This document shows positions 48,212-61,428 of a DNA stretch of 64,000 nt, in pieces. Position 1 is the stretch's first letter. Each line of letters starts with the position of its first letter. Origin of the DNA: Strix aluco (Eukaryota > Chordata > Aves > Strigiformes > Strigidae); NCBI RefSeq assembly GCF_031877795.1, contig NC_133935.1:75224303-75288302 (forward strand), read 5' to 3'. The notes beneath the pieces are model-generated. The model worked only from the letters and a program-made list of their open reading frames with translations. It searched no databases and had not been told where the DNA came from. The position numbers and the translations under genes were made by a program.

Positions 48212-49257
48212 GTAAATACTTGCGTGTTTTCTGCTCTTGATTTAGACTGCTTTTTCCTCTGCTCTAATCAATAAAACAGGACAGTTTCTGACTAATACTT
48301 ATTAGGCATCTTTTGGAGACTTTTCTAAGTCTTGTTTTTCTGATTTTATTATTACTTTATCTTTTCAAAAGATGGGTTAATACTTTCTGCCTCTTTAATT
48401 TTTTTCTCCTTTCTGTTAGTTCCATACCTTTTAATTTATTCAGCTAGGTTTATATCTACAAAAACAACAAAAATGGCCTCCTAGTTCAGTCATAAACTAC
48501 AGTTACACTCTTTTTCATAGGTGTTGCCTTATGAAGCTTACTACTAACATCATTGGTATTGCATGAAATAGCTGTGGAATACCTAATTTTAAAAATTTTG
48601 CCTTTTTTTCCCAGATTGCTGTTTACTATGTACGTTACATCTTTTTCATAAAAATGTAGTAAATAGTTGCTGTCATTTATGTTGCTGTCATGTTCGCAAA
48701 TCTATGTTTTTCTGTTTCTGTATACCAGGAGCAAGTATTTGTATTGAAATACTAAAGATGCAGTGCCAGTTTACACCAAGAATAGATAATGGTGTTTCCC
48801 TGTATTGCTTCTGTCAGATATTCTATATAAAGAAGGAGGCGGGGGAAGCAAGCTCTGAGGAAAGCTTCTTTTCCATGAAGAGTAATGGATACTGGAAAGC
48901 TACAGGTTATCTTTGTGGCCACAAGAAGTGTTACGATGGCTACAGTTCTGACAGTTAGGATTACTTCTCAGTGTATTTTCTAATGTGTTGACTGCATTCA
49001 GAAAAGCTGTGCTGAACTGTGCAGAACCAGGGAAAGTGTTTTTGAACAAATAGGTGTTGTTAATGCTTTTAAGCATCCAAGCTTTTCATTTTTTATCTTT
49101 ATATGAATTGCCTGTGAAGGAAGGAATTTGATCAACTTCATGGATAGGAAGGCCATGTTACTTATTAATACATGATGGTCAGAGGTTTAGGGATTTCTTT
49201 AAGGATATTTAGTACTGAACACGTTTAAGGGAGAAATAATCTTGGCTGTAATTGTTC

Positions 49258-49290
<33 letters not shown>

Positions 49291-52200
49291 TTGACTTCAG
49301 AAAAAAGCACAGGAAACCTATGTTGGTTTTGGGATCCCTTCCAACAATTTACTGTTTTAAATTTGGTGTCTTGCTTCTAGACACTATCTGCACCTTGTAG
49401 TAGTAACCGCAGTTGTGCCTCTGTGTGTACAGCTTTCTAGGCAGTGTGGTGCATAGTGATACTTGGGCCACATTTGTGTAAAATTCATGCCCTGGCATTT
49501 TCAATTGCCTTTGACCGCTGCCCTATTCCGTATGTGCACAATAGACTTCGTATCTGGCCAGCACCAGTGAGAAGCCTGGTTAGTGACTGAAGTACCTAGA
49601 AGGCAGTGCTAAGGAGTACTACAGAGTGCAGAATATATAGCTTTCTGATGGCAGTGGACAACTGCAGCACTCCCCTTTAATTTACAGATTATCCCTGCAA
49701 TAAAGGATGATTACAAAGAAATCCACGCTGTACCAGTTGCAAAGCTGTCTCTCTGACCCACTTGGGATTCATTTTGGACTAAATTTATTGCTTTGCATAT
49801 GAAATTTTTTTAATTAAGTGCCTGCAATTATTAAGGAGCTCGGTGAAGTAAATCAGAAATACAAAAACCTAGATAGGGATCAATGAAATGCACTTCTGGA
49901 GTTCTCAGCCATTTTGATGCTTCTTCCAGCTATGTTGTTCCACACCTAAATCAACCTGTAAAGTACTTCTGAGCTTATTTAAAATTCAAACTAAGGACTC
50001 CATACTTTATTTAGCACTGCTAGATAGCATGTCCTTTGAGCAGACTCCTACTTTAATTTCCACACTGAGTGAGCCTAGTGATACCCTGCTATGCTGAGCA
50101 GGTTCAGTTTATCTGTACCAAGTGCTTTGCATATGTAAAAAAAAAAAAAAAGGCATATTATCCAGGATATGTACTTCACTGTGTAAAAGCTGTATGTATT
50201 CTAATCATGCCTTCACAACAAGCCTGTATCATTATCTAGAATGCATAGACTTCTTGTATTTTCATTACAGTCTCTATTAATAACTTTTTTCAGTGCTGTT
50301 GGAGTATCTTTAGTTGTTGGATCAGCAATTTAGATTGTTTTCATTTCTGCAAAGTCCAGTGGTATTCCAGTATGCACTAAGCACCAAAAATCCTAAGCTA
50401 ATTAGCTAGTCTTACCAAAGCCTGTCATGTGTTTCTTCTTGCTTTGCATTAGGAAGGAAAGAACATGGGAGGGGGGAAAGGGCACAGCAGGAGGAATTTT
50501 TGTATTACTCCAGTGATGAAGATAAGACAGTATTAGGCACATTTTGCTTCTGTTGGTAGCTGATTTGACATTAATGCCATATTTCAAAGATCTGTTAGGA
50601 TTCTTGTAGTATTAATATGTTTCTGGTTAGTCTGACAGAGAACAAAATGTACTATAGCAGGATAAGAGTTCCATAAGATTATGTATTTCGTTCATGATGT
50701 TGGTTTATCCTGTTGTATGAGTTTTAAGAATTTAATATGAAGTATACTACCAGTAGAACTTGTGTTCTAGTTTGAAATCTTAGAGTTGAGTAATGAGTCC
50801 TTATTGCTTTAAAAGGTAATTCTGGGGATTTTAGTGTACTTTTGTAAAATATTAAAAAAACACAACCCCAAACACAAACTCCATGCACTGAGAAGTAATT
50901 TCTTCAGCTTTTTCCCTGTGATTTAGTATGATAGCTCAACAAAATGCCTGATTTCTGATCTCATCCTCTGAGGAATCACTGATTTGGATCAGAGGCCTGT
51001 GTATCACAAGCATGTAGATCTCATTCAGAGTTTATGCTTTCCAAGTTACACTGCCTTTGTGCTCTTGGTTTGCCTTGGACTTTTGTTCACAGAATTTCGT
51101 TTAAATAGGTCAGGATACCGGTTTCTCGAACTGTGCTACTCTTTATTTGTCAGTCTTCCTGTCTGTGTGTCCTTTACAAATGCCTTTTATAGTGATTAGT
51201 TCTATCTTTAAATCAACTGTTTGAAATACTTAATAGTGTCGATCCTAGTGACATCCCTGTAAAGCCTTTAACAGTGCAAATGTGTTGTCGTTTTACCCTG
51301 GTAGGCAGCTAAGCCCCACACAGCCACCTGCTCACTTGCTCACCCGCAGTGGGATAGGGGAGAGAATTGGAAGGTCAAAAGTGTGAAAACTCATGGGTTG
51401 AGATAAAGGCAGTTTAATAGGTAAAGCAAAAGCTGCATGCACAAGCAAAGTAAAGTAAGAAATTGATTCACCATTTCCCATCAGCAGGCAGGTGTTCAGC
51501 CATCTCCAGGAGGCAGGGCTCTGTTGCCCGTGACAGTTACTTGGGAAGACAAGTACCATCACTCTGAACGTCCCCTTGCCTCCTCCTTCCCCCAGCTTTT
51601 ATTGCTGAGCGTGATGTCATATGGTCTGGCATATTCCTCTGGTCAGTTGGGGTCAGCTGTCCTGGCTGGGTCACCTCCCAACTTCTTGTGCACCCTCAGC
51701 CTACTGGCTTTGGTGCTGTGTAAGCACTGTTCAGCAACAGCTAAAACATCAGTCTGTTATCAACACTTTTCAGCACAAATCCAAAACATAGCACCATAGG
51801 AGCAACTAGGAAGAAAATTAACTCTATCCTAGCCCAAACCAGTACAATATATTTGAGTTGCAGTTAAGAACTAATTGTTCACATCTGCCAATCAGCCAGT
51901 TCTTCATCCATTTAGTATTGTTAATATTGTATTATGCTGATTTTAAAAACTAGTTTGTGTCAAATGTCAGCAAAAATAAAGTGGATTCATTTAGAGTTCT
52001 CAGAATAATTTGTTGTCTACCTCTAAAAACAGCTACTTAAAAAGAACATTTTCCATAAAAAATGTATTTACTGACCTAAATTGCATTATGACAATTAATT
52101 ATTAAATTCTATATCTGAGTTTAATTTCTTTGATATAATCTGACTTGTTGACTTAACCATGTGTAATTTGGTGGGTTGTCCTAATTTCCATTTTTGAGTA

Positions 52201-55200
52201 TTATGTTGGTTTTATGGATCTTCCACTCTTTTTTAATTGAAATGTCACAATATAACACTCTCTGTGGTCCAGATTTCTGCTGCCAGTGTCATTCCCATGT
52301 ACTTAGAATGAAATAGATGTAAGAAAGTGATGCTTTCTTGGAGAAGCAGCAGTTTGTCTCAGTTTAATACTCATACTTTGTTCTTGTATGAATTAAGTGG
52401 TTGTATTGTACTAACCTTAGATTCAGCTTTATAGAAGGTTATCTATTTTTCGTTTCTGGAGACAGTAATCAAACTCTTCCTGTAGACATGTCTTGTCCAT
52501 TAGCTCTCAGAAAAAGCAATTTCATCAATATTTTATTACTTACAGTAGAATTGCAGGGGGATGGAGGTGTGTGTGTTTTGTTTTTCCCCAACATATGCCC
52601 TCCAAATCAATAAAATACTGTGGAGAAATTAACTTTCCTGAAGCTGTCAAGACTGTTTTAGCAACGGAAATCCTAGACTCCGAAACTGTCACAGCATCGG
52701 CTGGACTTTTAAGGGAGCAGGAGGTCAGCTCTGTATAAGCTTGCTGATAGCACTGATTTACTATCCTAGACCTAGAGAATGAGAGCACCAACGACTGCAG
52801 GGAGAACTTGACCAGGAACCAGAAGTACTGGGACATCTGTGATTACCAGGGAGGGAAGAGTGTCAGGAGTCTGTAGAAGCTGCCTAACACGGGAAAATTC
52901 TTCTAACGTGATGTGAGGAGTTCAGACTAGAACTGTTTGGGAGGAGACCCTTAGCCACACTGTGGCAGAGCTGAAGGTGGTCAGGAACTCTGAGAAGGCT
53001 TTTTGTTTGGTTGTCATTTTTAATAGGAAAACTCTTATTTATTATAACTCAAACCTCTGCTTAAGCATCTCAACCAAATTGCAGTGAAGAATGTAACTGG
53101 TTCAAATGAGATATTGAGTGGTGGTTGGGCAGTGAGTTTCAGCAGATAATGTACAGCCATGGCCTACTTTGTGCCAACTTGAGCCTACATACAGAGTCAA
53201 ATTTGGAAGCTGATCAAGCTGAAAGGTGTTTATTTTCCTTCTCTGGATTAATGTTCAGCTGGATCAGTTCTCTCGCCCATCAGACTTGAGTGGGGACTGT
53301 GTAAGTATTTCTGCTGGAACAAGACGGGAGGTGGGAGAAGGTTTCCATAACTTCGTTACACGGGAGTATGGATTTAGGTTGATTCGAAGTCATTCATGGG
53401 ACTGTATCCTGTACGTACAGGGAGTTCAGTACAGTGATTTATTAATAATTTTAACTACCTTGAAGGCTTCAATAAAACATCACAAGAATAATAGCTAAGT
53501 GCCTTAAGATCCATCTTAAAAATGAGTTTGTTTTACAAATGTTCATTGAATTATTGGCAGATGAGAAGAGAGAATTATAAAAGCTAACACTAGCCAAGTG
53601 AGGTTAACCTCCGTGTGCTGCTTCTGTATGTAATGGGGAGAAGAGAGGGGGTCTGCTAAAGGCTTTTGTGGAATGTTGTTGGGAACATGGCATTCTCTTT
53701 CATCGGTGGGTTTGCAGCTTGTTTATGTTAGGACTTAAGGGATGCATCATTTAGTTGCACAAACTAGACTTGAACATTTGTTACAGTAACAGTAATGTAC
53801 ATATTCTTTTCCAGGTTAGGAAGGCCAACCCATTGCAAAGCCTTTCCCAGGATGCTGTTAGTGCCTTGCAGTGCTTTCACTGCAATGCTTTGAGACTCTC
53901 TCTCTCTTAGTAGGTCTCCTGGCCTGATGGGATACTCTCAAGTTCTCTCTTCTCTCTCTCGACAGAGAAGTGAAAATGTTACAAAAACCTGAGACGAAAC
54001 TAGGAGGAAGTAGCTGGGAAAGTGGCCATTAAAAAGGCATCTGTTTTGTGTTGCAGTTCTGTGGTTGCCTAAAAATATAAACAAAATGTAAATCTTGACT
54101 GTAATGATTTGTGCCTTGTATGCAGTTTTTGTTCCATGGCTAAGTACATTCTGAAATCTCATGCATATTGTGTTCTTTTTTGCTAGGAACTTGATAAAGA
54201 GCTTCCAGTGTTAAAACCTTACTTTGTTCAAAAGCCAGAACTTGCTGGGAAGACAGGAACTGGTATGCGAGTCACGTGGTTGGGACATGCCTCAGTTATG
54301 GTGGAAATGGATGAACTTATATTTCTTACTGACCCAATCTTCAGCCAGCGAGCTTCCCCTACTCAGCTGATAGGTCCCAAGCGCTTCCGAGGACCTCCAT
54401 GCACAGTAGAGCAGCTCCCCAGAATAGATGCAGTCATGATCAGCCACACCCATTACGATCATTTGGACTACAACACTGTTACGAGTTTGAATGAACGCTT
54501 TGGGAGTGAGCTGCGCTGGTTTGTGCCTCTGGGGCTCCTGGACTGGATGCAGAGATGCGGTTGTGAGAACGTGATTGAACTGGATTGGTGGGAAGAGAAC
54601 TGCGTCCCTGGTCACGATGCCGTAACTTTTGTCTTCACCCCTTCTCAACACTGGTGCAAAAGGACTGCGACAGATGACAACAAGGTTCTTTGGGGCAGCT
54701 GGTCTGTCTTGGGACCTTGGAATAGGTTTTTCTTTTCAGGAGATACTGGGTATTGTGTTGCTTTTGAACAGATAGGTAAAAGGTTTGGACCTTTTGATCT
54801 TGCAGCCATCCCCATTGGAGCTTATGAACCAAGGTATGAAAATCAAAGTTTGATCAAAATACATAAATGAGATTATATACTGATGACAAAGAAATACACC
54901 CAGAAGTAAAAAATGTAGGTATACTTTATTAAGAATATACATTAGAATGTAGAGGCAAAAGAAGGAAATTGCTGAGGCGAAAGGACACTGCTGAATGACA
55001 AAAAAGAAGCAGGCAATTGGAAGAGCTGAAATACCTAGGATGCGTGCCTGTGTATGTGTGATGCTCTTGAAGAGTTTTTTCTTCAGTCTTAAGCACAGCA
55101 AGATGACTTTCTTCCATGAAAAATATGGAGTAAAAATCTGTAATTACTTTGTGGGTTTTTTTTTCTGAAATAGCATCACTTAATCCAACCAGTTTAGATG

Positions 55201-57406
55201 CATGCAATTTGCTGCATTTTTCTCTTGCTTCAGGCTTTACTCTGTTTTTGCAACTTACCTGGAGATAAAGGTGACTCCTTTCTAGGGTATGAAAGATCCG
55301 TTTGTTTAGGCATCTGTATCCTACTTACGACAGGGTTCTAAACTTTTAGATGATAATACTCATATAAGGCTGGAAGCAAAGCCTGTATAGGCTGGGAAAG
55401 GAAAATAGGAATCTGAATAACATGGTAAAAATCCAGTATCTTTCAAGAATTGCCAGGTTCTCTTCTGTTTTACCACCGTTCCCTCAGGCTATCTTCTGAA
55501 GCACACACTTTTTGGTGTGCGCTGCTAGCATGAAATTTTTTCAGGGATGGATTTAAATCTATGGCCTTAATGCCTCAAGGCACCAGTAATATGTCCGTAT
55601 GCTATTAAAAATATAGATAAGAAAAAATCCATTTGAAAGGGGAGTGAAATACATGAACTGCTGTTTCGTGGGTATGTTGGTATATTCCAGCTTGTTGATT
55701 TTGAGGGTTCCGTATGTTGTTCAGACATACATGATCCGTAATTTTTTTGATTAGGTGAGTGTTTAGACGGGGATTTTTTGTTTGTTCGTTTATTTAGTTA
55801 GTTAGTTAGTTTTAGATTCTTTGTCTCTTACCCAATGAAAGTAAAGAAGAAATCTTGCACTGAATTAGTGACACAAAAAAAATGTACTTTGTGTTTTGGT
55901 AGGTGGTTTATGAAATACCAGCATGTGGATCCTGAAGAAGCAGTAAGAATCCATATTGATGTTCAAGCAAAGAAGTCTGTAGCAATTCATTGGGGGACCT
56001 TTGCTTTAGCAAATGAGGTAAATTTCAATGCTATACATGAGCTCAGATTTCCTGTGTACACAGCATTAATGAAGGTTTGCTCTTGCAGTTTAACCTAGTA
56101 TCTGTAAATGTATATTTAAAATGTAAACTTTGTATAAGTGAAAAGTCGTTACTATATGTACTGCAGTTAAAAACAATGTTTAGCTTTTCATTTCCAGTTA
56201 CATAAAATATTTCTGTTAACATTTATTTGAAAGTACAGAGTTACTGAAACAAATGTGGAGGATTTCTGACATCCAAAAGGTGTGGACATGCATGCAATAA
56301 TAAAAGTAAACTCAGCAGTGCATCACCTGGAGACAGTAAGAATTGCATGCCTGTAGGTCAATACAGTATTTATTAATCATGTCTGTCTCATAAATAAATG
56401 GAATAGTATTTTTAATAGTTGATTTGTAGTTAAACCAGCAAGAATATGAAAAACTAAGTTATTCTGAGATGCTGATTTCTTTTTTTTTAATAAAATTTTT
56501 TTTCACTCCCCTCCCACCCCGTCCCAAGTCCCCAGTTGTAATAAGGAAGTTACCCAGGTACATTCACAATGACTAAAAATGCATTGAAAGGGAAGTATCT
56601 ACATCACCTTTGATACACCTTGTCTGGTAGCTGTTTTTCAACTTTGTAACTTTGTCTTTGTATCAGTTGTGCCACTTTATTTTATAATTCAGTCCTGATG
56701 CTGTTACCTATGCTTACCTGATATGTTTTCCTTAACTTGGATATAACATTTTCTAACCCGATGCTTCCAATAAACAGTCACTAGTGCCCACAGTACAAAT
56801 GCTGCTATGCATTTAGAAGCACAAAATTGGATGATTTCTTCCTGATGATGCCTTTTCAGAAATGTAACAAATACAATGAAGTAACTTCAGGGGGACCTTA
56901 CTGAAACGGCACTAGTTTTTAAACAGCAAAGCTGACAACTTTGTTTTACTGCCCGAGAGAAAGCGCCATCTGCTGACCTGCCAACTCTTACCGCATTTCT
57001 GCTTCTAAGGGAGCTACTTCAATACGTGGAAGACTGAATTTTGGATGCTAAGTTGTGCCTTGCTAGTTACTCTACAACTGTAAATCAGTATTCTTATCAT
57101 TTAATAACTGCAAATGAAACCAAACATTTTGACAAATGTCTCTCCCCCCTTCCCCACTTTAGATAACGTTTAAAATATAAACCATGTCTTGTTTAGAGCA
57201 GCGATATTCTTTTTTTTTTTTTTTTCTTCCCCAAATGCTGCAATGGTATCTTTTCCCTCATATTATTCTTATTTTTCCAGTACTACTTGGACCCTCCAGT
57301 TAAACTGAATGAAGCTCTTGAAAGATACGGCTTGAAAAAAGACGACTTCTTTGTCTTGAACCACGGAGAATCACGGGAGTTGAGTACAAATGATGGGTTT
57401 GAGTAA
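47899..57406 (+). CDS. NAPEPLD: NAPEPLD, N-acyl-phosphatidylethanolamine phospholipase D, complete coding region
   Basis: Membrane-associated zinc hydrolase of the metallo-beta-lactamase fold that releases N-acylethanolamines such as anandamide, plus phosphatidic acid, from N-acyl-PE. Coding parts: 47915-48211, 54187-54833, 55903-56017 and 57281-57406, total 1185 nt, 394 aa (human 393). All junctions keep frame. The N-terminal ~100 residues are basic and variable. Zinc ligands and catalytic residues are all present: H186, H188, D190 and H191 in [11 protein letters not shown]254 (PSQHWC), D285 (SGDTGY) and H344 (AIHWGTF), each one residue later than in human. The start ATG at 47915 lies in the same exon and position as in mammals ([13 protein letters not shown] follows). 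The 5' non-coding exon must lie upstream, probably in the CpG island at 35930-37230. Confidence 0.98.
49261..49290 (+). repeat. (AAT)10 microsatellite
   Basis: Ten uninterrupted AAT units in NAPEPLD intron 2. Confidence 0.95.
51283..51846 (-). mobile_element. Solo LTR of an avian endogenous retrovirus (LTR-3)
   Basis: On the - strand it starts TGTACTGGTTTGGGCTAGG and ends GGGTAAAACGACAACA, 564 bp. It aligns by eye with LTR-2 over its length (shared TTTAATAGGTAAAGCAAAAG, AGGTGTTCAGCCATC or AAGTGTTCAGCCATC, TTACTTGGGAAGA, TTTATTGCTGAGC). No matching target duplication is seen, so the flanks have decayed. It lies in NAPEPLD intron 2, antisense to the gene. Open frames here (51332-51562 -, 51524-51799 +) are LTR sequence. 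Confidence 0.88.
54187..54833 (+). CDS. NAPEPLD: NAPEPLD second coding exon, metallo-beta-lactamase core
   Basis: Acceptor TTGCTAG|GAACTT and donor CCAAG|GTATGA. It encodes residues 100-314 and two bases of Arg315: [33 protein letters not shown] with four metal-site residues, [20 protein letters not shown] and [10 protein letters not shown]. It is the largest coding exon, as in mammals. Confidence 0.98.
54834..55902 (+). other. NAPEPLD: NAPEPLD third intron
   Basis: About 1.1 kb with a GTTA/TTAG tetranucleotide run at about 55794-55811. No other feature seen. Confidence 0.85.
55903..56017 (+). CDS. NAPEPLD: NAPEPLD third coding exon
   Basis: Acceptor TTTGGTAG|G and donor AATGAG|GTAAAT. It encodes [20 protein letters not shown] then [16 protein letters not shown], including zinc ligand H344. 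Confidence 0.97.
56018..57280 (+). other. NAPEPLD: NAPEPLD fourth intron
   Basis: About 1.3 kb. It contains a CTCF-like word at 56960-56978 and a T-run near 57211-57226 just before the terminal exon. No other element recognised. Confidence 0.8.
56960..56978 (-). promoter_or_regulatory. Candidate CTCF site
   Basis: The + strand has AAGCGCCATCTGCTGACC, resembling the reverse of the CTCF core (AGCGCCMYCTGSTGGCC). The forward motif is therefore on the - strand (GGTCAGCAGATGGCGC). Pattern match by eye only. Confidence 0.4.
57281..57406 (+). CDS. NAPEPLD: NAPEPLD terminal coding exon
   Basis: Acceptor TTTTCCAG|TACTAC. It encodes [20 protein letters not shown] then [18 protein letters not shown] and GFE, with TAA at 57404-57406. 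The HGESR word near the end is conserved in the family. Confidence 0.97.
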   Translation, partial: YYLDPPVKLNEALERYGLKKDDFFVLNHGESRELSTNDGFE

Positions 57407-58420
57407 TGAAACAGTAGCAGTTCCTTGTACACCCTGTTTGATTTGAACTAGCAATTAATGTTACAAATATTAATATGATGTACTTACAAAATAGACTTTC
57501 TGGAGTGAATTGGATTTTCAGATGCCAGGTTTGTCAGTTTCAGAACTAAAACTTGCATACCAACTTCGTGATAAATTTTACTAGTTATATTGTTTATAAA
57601 ATTTGAGAGGTGATCTAAAAAAAACTGGTTAATATTTAAGGTATTGTCTGGGAATAACTTGCAGTTTCAACTCTTATGTACACCACTGATAAATTACTGT
57701 TTTTTTAAAAAAAACCTCTTCATCTTACCTGCAGCAGCAATAATAACCTCAGCACAGGACATATTCTTAGAATTAATGGCTGACTTGAATTAGTCATTGT
57801 TAGAATGTCATCTCCCACTTGTTAGTCATTAATCTTCAGGTTATGTCCTGTGCCTTGATAGCTTCACTGTATGTTTTGTGGGGTGGAGTCTTCCAATACA
57901 GCTGTGTTGTTAAAGCTCAAGCACAGTAAAATAATTATTTTACTGAGTGCTTCTACATTTTCATATCTTGACGAACCACAAAAGCTGAATTTTACAATGA
58001 TCTAAAGAAATGTGCCTTTTAAAGAGAGAGATAATTTAATATTGCATCATTGATGTGTAAAACTTACTGCTGGCCAGAGTATCTGCACACTTTCATTGTT
58101 TTGTCAATGTTTTTAAGTTAGGCCTGAATGTGTCTAAAATAACTTTCTTGTCAAATGCAGTACCTGAAATGGAAGAATCCCTTAATGGCGCTTGTCTTTG
58201 CATTGACTCAGCCTATTACTAAGTACTTTTTTTTTTTAAAGTCTTAAGCAAGGGCTGCGGTATTTTTTCTTATAACTTCCCTATAATTTTAAAGTTAAAT
58301 GAGAGATTACAACATTGTTCAGTATTGTAAAACTTGGCTAAATGTATCTGTACCAAATTGCCATGCTAATTTATAGAATTAAAGCCTATTGTTGCCAATA
58401 AAAAGGCATATTGTTGTTCT
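57407..58420 (+). other. NAPEPLD: NAPEPLD 3' UTR (probable)
   Basis: AT-rich sequence after the stop codon. AATAAA at 58397-58402 followed by TTGTTGTTCTTC is a good cleavage context, giving a 3' UTR of about 1 kb. A further TAAATAAAAAA lies near 58533, so a longer form is possible. Confidence 0.6.
58397..58402 (+). promoter_or_regulatory. NAPEPLD: NAPEPLD candidate poly(A) signal AATAAA
   Basis: Canonical hexamer 991 bases after the stop codon with a GT/T-rich element directly downstream. Confidence 0.6.
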
Positions 58421-61400
58421 TCATAGTTCACTGGCAAATCATTTTTTCTTGGTCATGATTTGTTTTGGTCTCTGGGATATGTGTGGGTTTTTTTGGTCTT
58501 GCTGTGCATTACATTTTATGTTCAAGAATATAAATAAAAAAGAGACACATTATTTCCCTGCAATTCAGATATGAACTTCTGGCAACTAATTAAAACCAGT
58601 TAATGAGACTTCATGCTAGGACCAAAACTGTGGTAATCTTAACTGTTGCCAGTTAACTTTTAAAAATTTATATTGGGAAGTCCTAGAATTCTTATAGATC
58701 TTAATACCAACAAAGAACAGCACAAGGAGGCAAAGATCAGTTAGTCCAAGTTCATACAGAGGATTACAATTTTATGTTAGGAAAAAGTAGCTTATATTTC
58801 TTTGGTGGGATTCATGTTTGACAAACACCAAGATTTCTTTATTTGAAGAGGTAATTCTAGCATGATCTGGATGTATTCACCAGAATTTGTTCAAAACTGG
58901 TTTAAAACTACTCTCAGTCATTCAGTGTTGATTTTGGGAGGGTATTTCAGATGAAGTCTCTGTTGGGCCACATATTTACAGAATAGCTTCAATAACAATT
59001 TGGATAATATAATGCATATTACATGTTCATAATATTGTGGAGGACATCAAGCTGCAGGATGTTTTGAGTACTTTGAAGGACATGGTTAAAATTGAAGTTG
59101 TTGGGGCTTTTTTTTTAGTTTTCAAAATCATCAGTAGACTATTCTATGAAATTCTGTACTTTAGAAAGAAAGAGTGAAGCTAAAATACAGCATACCTAGA
59201 TAAGCAGCCACATGGCAGAGAAGGATTCGAGACTAAATGTCAGTACGGGCATATGTTTTGGTTTGCATCTATTAATTCATTTGTATGTAGAACAGTGACT
59301 GTTATGCTTTGCTTGGTGCTGGTAAGCTTCCATCTAGGGTGTGGGATAAAAAAGTTAGACACACTTGCATGAAGACACTTTGGAGAGTCCTGCCTGAATA
59401 CAAAACATCTCAACAGCATTGCTCTATGAAGAAAGCATTTAAAAATAGAGGTGTTTCTAGACCAGAAGATGATGACTGAGACAACACTAATAATTTTCAT
59501 GTTTTTTTAGAAAAGGGAACACTGGTCACTTGTTTCTGTTGGCTAGCAAATCAGAGGATGAAGAGATCAACTTTTAATTATCAAAAAGATGATACTTGAA
59601 AAACTTATTTTTGGGTTGGAGAACATGGGGAGGGACATCTAGACATCTCTTGTTGCTGAGCGTACAAAAACATATATACATCAGATATACCTAGAACAGA
59701 CTAATCTAAGTCCTTGTCAGAAGAGAAGGGTGGGATTGGTAAATTCTTGGTGTCTGACCTAGCCTTTCTTTTCCTTTGTTAAATACAGAAGCAGAAAAAA
59801 ATTAAAACTACAAAAAGTGACAAAACATTGATTGATTGTAATGTAACTTGCTTATTACAAAATAAGCAGGTTTTGGAGCAGTGGGAAGGAGAAAGGGAAG
59901 TTCATTGTCAATACAGCAATTGTCAGGTTCTGACTGGGAATCATGCCAACTTCGATTTCTGCCTTAATTGTAATCCTGATGAGTTAAAGCTACCTAAGTA
60001 GATAAATTGGATACATGTAGCTTTACCCCTGTATTGATCAGGGCATTAGATACATTGTTATTTTCAAGGTCATGTTTTTCTTGCAGTTTTAACTATGTGC
60101 AAAGTCACCTACTGAAAATAAGTATCTATTGAATTACAGAAAGAGAAGAGAGTAGCATTTTTATTAACAGCAGAGTGGATATATTAATTTTAGAAAGATG
60201 AAGCACCTGTAACAGTTTAGGTAATACAGTTCTCTTAAAAATGGTACAAGGTGGAAAACTTGTTTTCTAGCCTTTACATCAGACACTTTTTTACTTTATG
60301 ATGTGTGTTCAGGAAGTTTTAGTAGTCTCTTTTTAGTATGAAGTGTTTTCTAGTATATGTTCACCAATGAAACTTCCTTCAGGTTCTTTTACAGTGATGT
60401 TTATATGTATTCCACTTCATTTTGAATTATCGATGGATGGATGACTAAAACTTTATGGGAGCTAACTCAACAGAAGTACTTACTCCGATGATGTTCTAGT
60501 TGCAGAGAAAAAGGAATAAATTTCTCCAAGGAAAGCAGGCTTGAGGGCTGCTACAGAACAGGAAGCTTTTGTAAAAATGTGTATGATACTGCTCTTGTAG
60601 ACTTATAAAGATGAGAATGTTGAATTGCAGTTGCAGACAAGCTTTGACTCCCACTACGTTGAAAAATATGTATGCTTTCCTTAAATTGATAATTTTAAAG
60701 CAAGATAAAAATTCTTTCATTTTTTCTTTTTTTTTTTCACCTGTAGAAACCTTGCACAGTTGTGGTTAACTGCACTGCAGTTTGGCTAAACGGCATGGAT
60801 ATACTAAGCGTATGAGAATAGTTTTAGAATATATTCTGTACAGGTGAAAAAACATATGCTGGGTAACTTTAATATGCAGTTTTCATTGAAACTACTAATT
60901 TTGTAGGAAGCCAATGCTAGTTTGGTTTTCTAATTCAGTATTTTCTAAGATTTGCCTGCACCCATTTAGTAGATATCAGACTAATAAAATGTAAATGTCT
61001 AATCTCTAATTGCTAAATCTTTAATGCACCATTCTATAGAGGTATTTATTCAACAGGTGTAAATACTTAAGGCAACAAAAATTCATTATGGTATTGAGAA
61101 GAACACTTTAATTGACTTAGCCATCTAAAATGTTCACTGTACATATGAAAGTTCTCATGTTTTAAACTACTCCTCCCCCTTTGTGTACATGTACAGTGGT
61201 TTCTCAGTACTAATTAAGCTCTTGCTTTTATCCTGCTCAAAAAAATCTGTTATGCTCTCTATATTAAATACATTGTATTCTCTTTTGGAGTAACTGATTT
61301 GTGCCTAATAATATGGCAGTATTCAGTATTTTTTTGGTTGTTTTATTGTTTGCTTGTTGGGTTTTTTCAGCATAGCATTCCTAAGATTAGATATTTTCAC

Positions 61401-61428
61401 CAGGTCAGTTTGTTTTTTAAAAAAATCA
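58421..61428. other. Region between the NAPEPLD and ARMC10 3' ends
   Basis: About 3 kb of AT-rich sequence; part of it must be the ARMC10 3' UTR. On the - strand AATAAA hexamers occur at 61342-61347 and 61045-61050, and further ones lie to the left; none can be chosen with confidence. No gene or mobile element recognised. Confidence 0.5.

Larger units (their letters stand above)
48212..54186 (+). other. NAPEPLD: NAPEPLD second intron
   Basis: About 6 kb. It contains an (AAT)10 microsatellite at 49261-49290, an A-run near 50137-50150 and the antisense solo LTR at 51283-51846. The remaining sequence shows no gene. The open frame at 48704-48958 does not resemble a known protein. Confidence 0.8.

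Noticed and set aside
48704-48958. Possible extra NAPEPLD exon after an acceptor-like CCAG
   Set aside because: The exons on either side join directly in frame and match the human protein; the frame has no resemblance and no proper donor.
54292-54651. 119-codon - strand open frame
   Set aside because: It is the shadow of the conserved NAPEPLD exon on the other strand.
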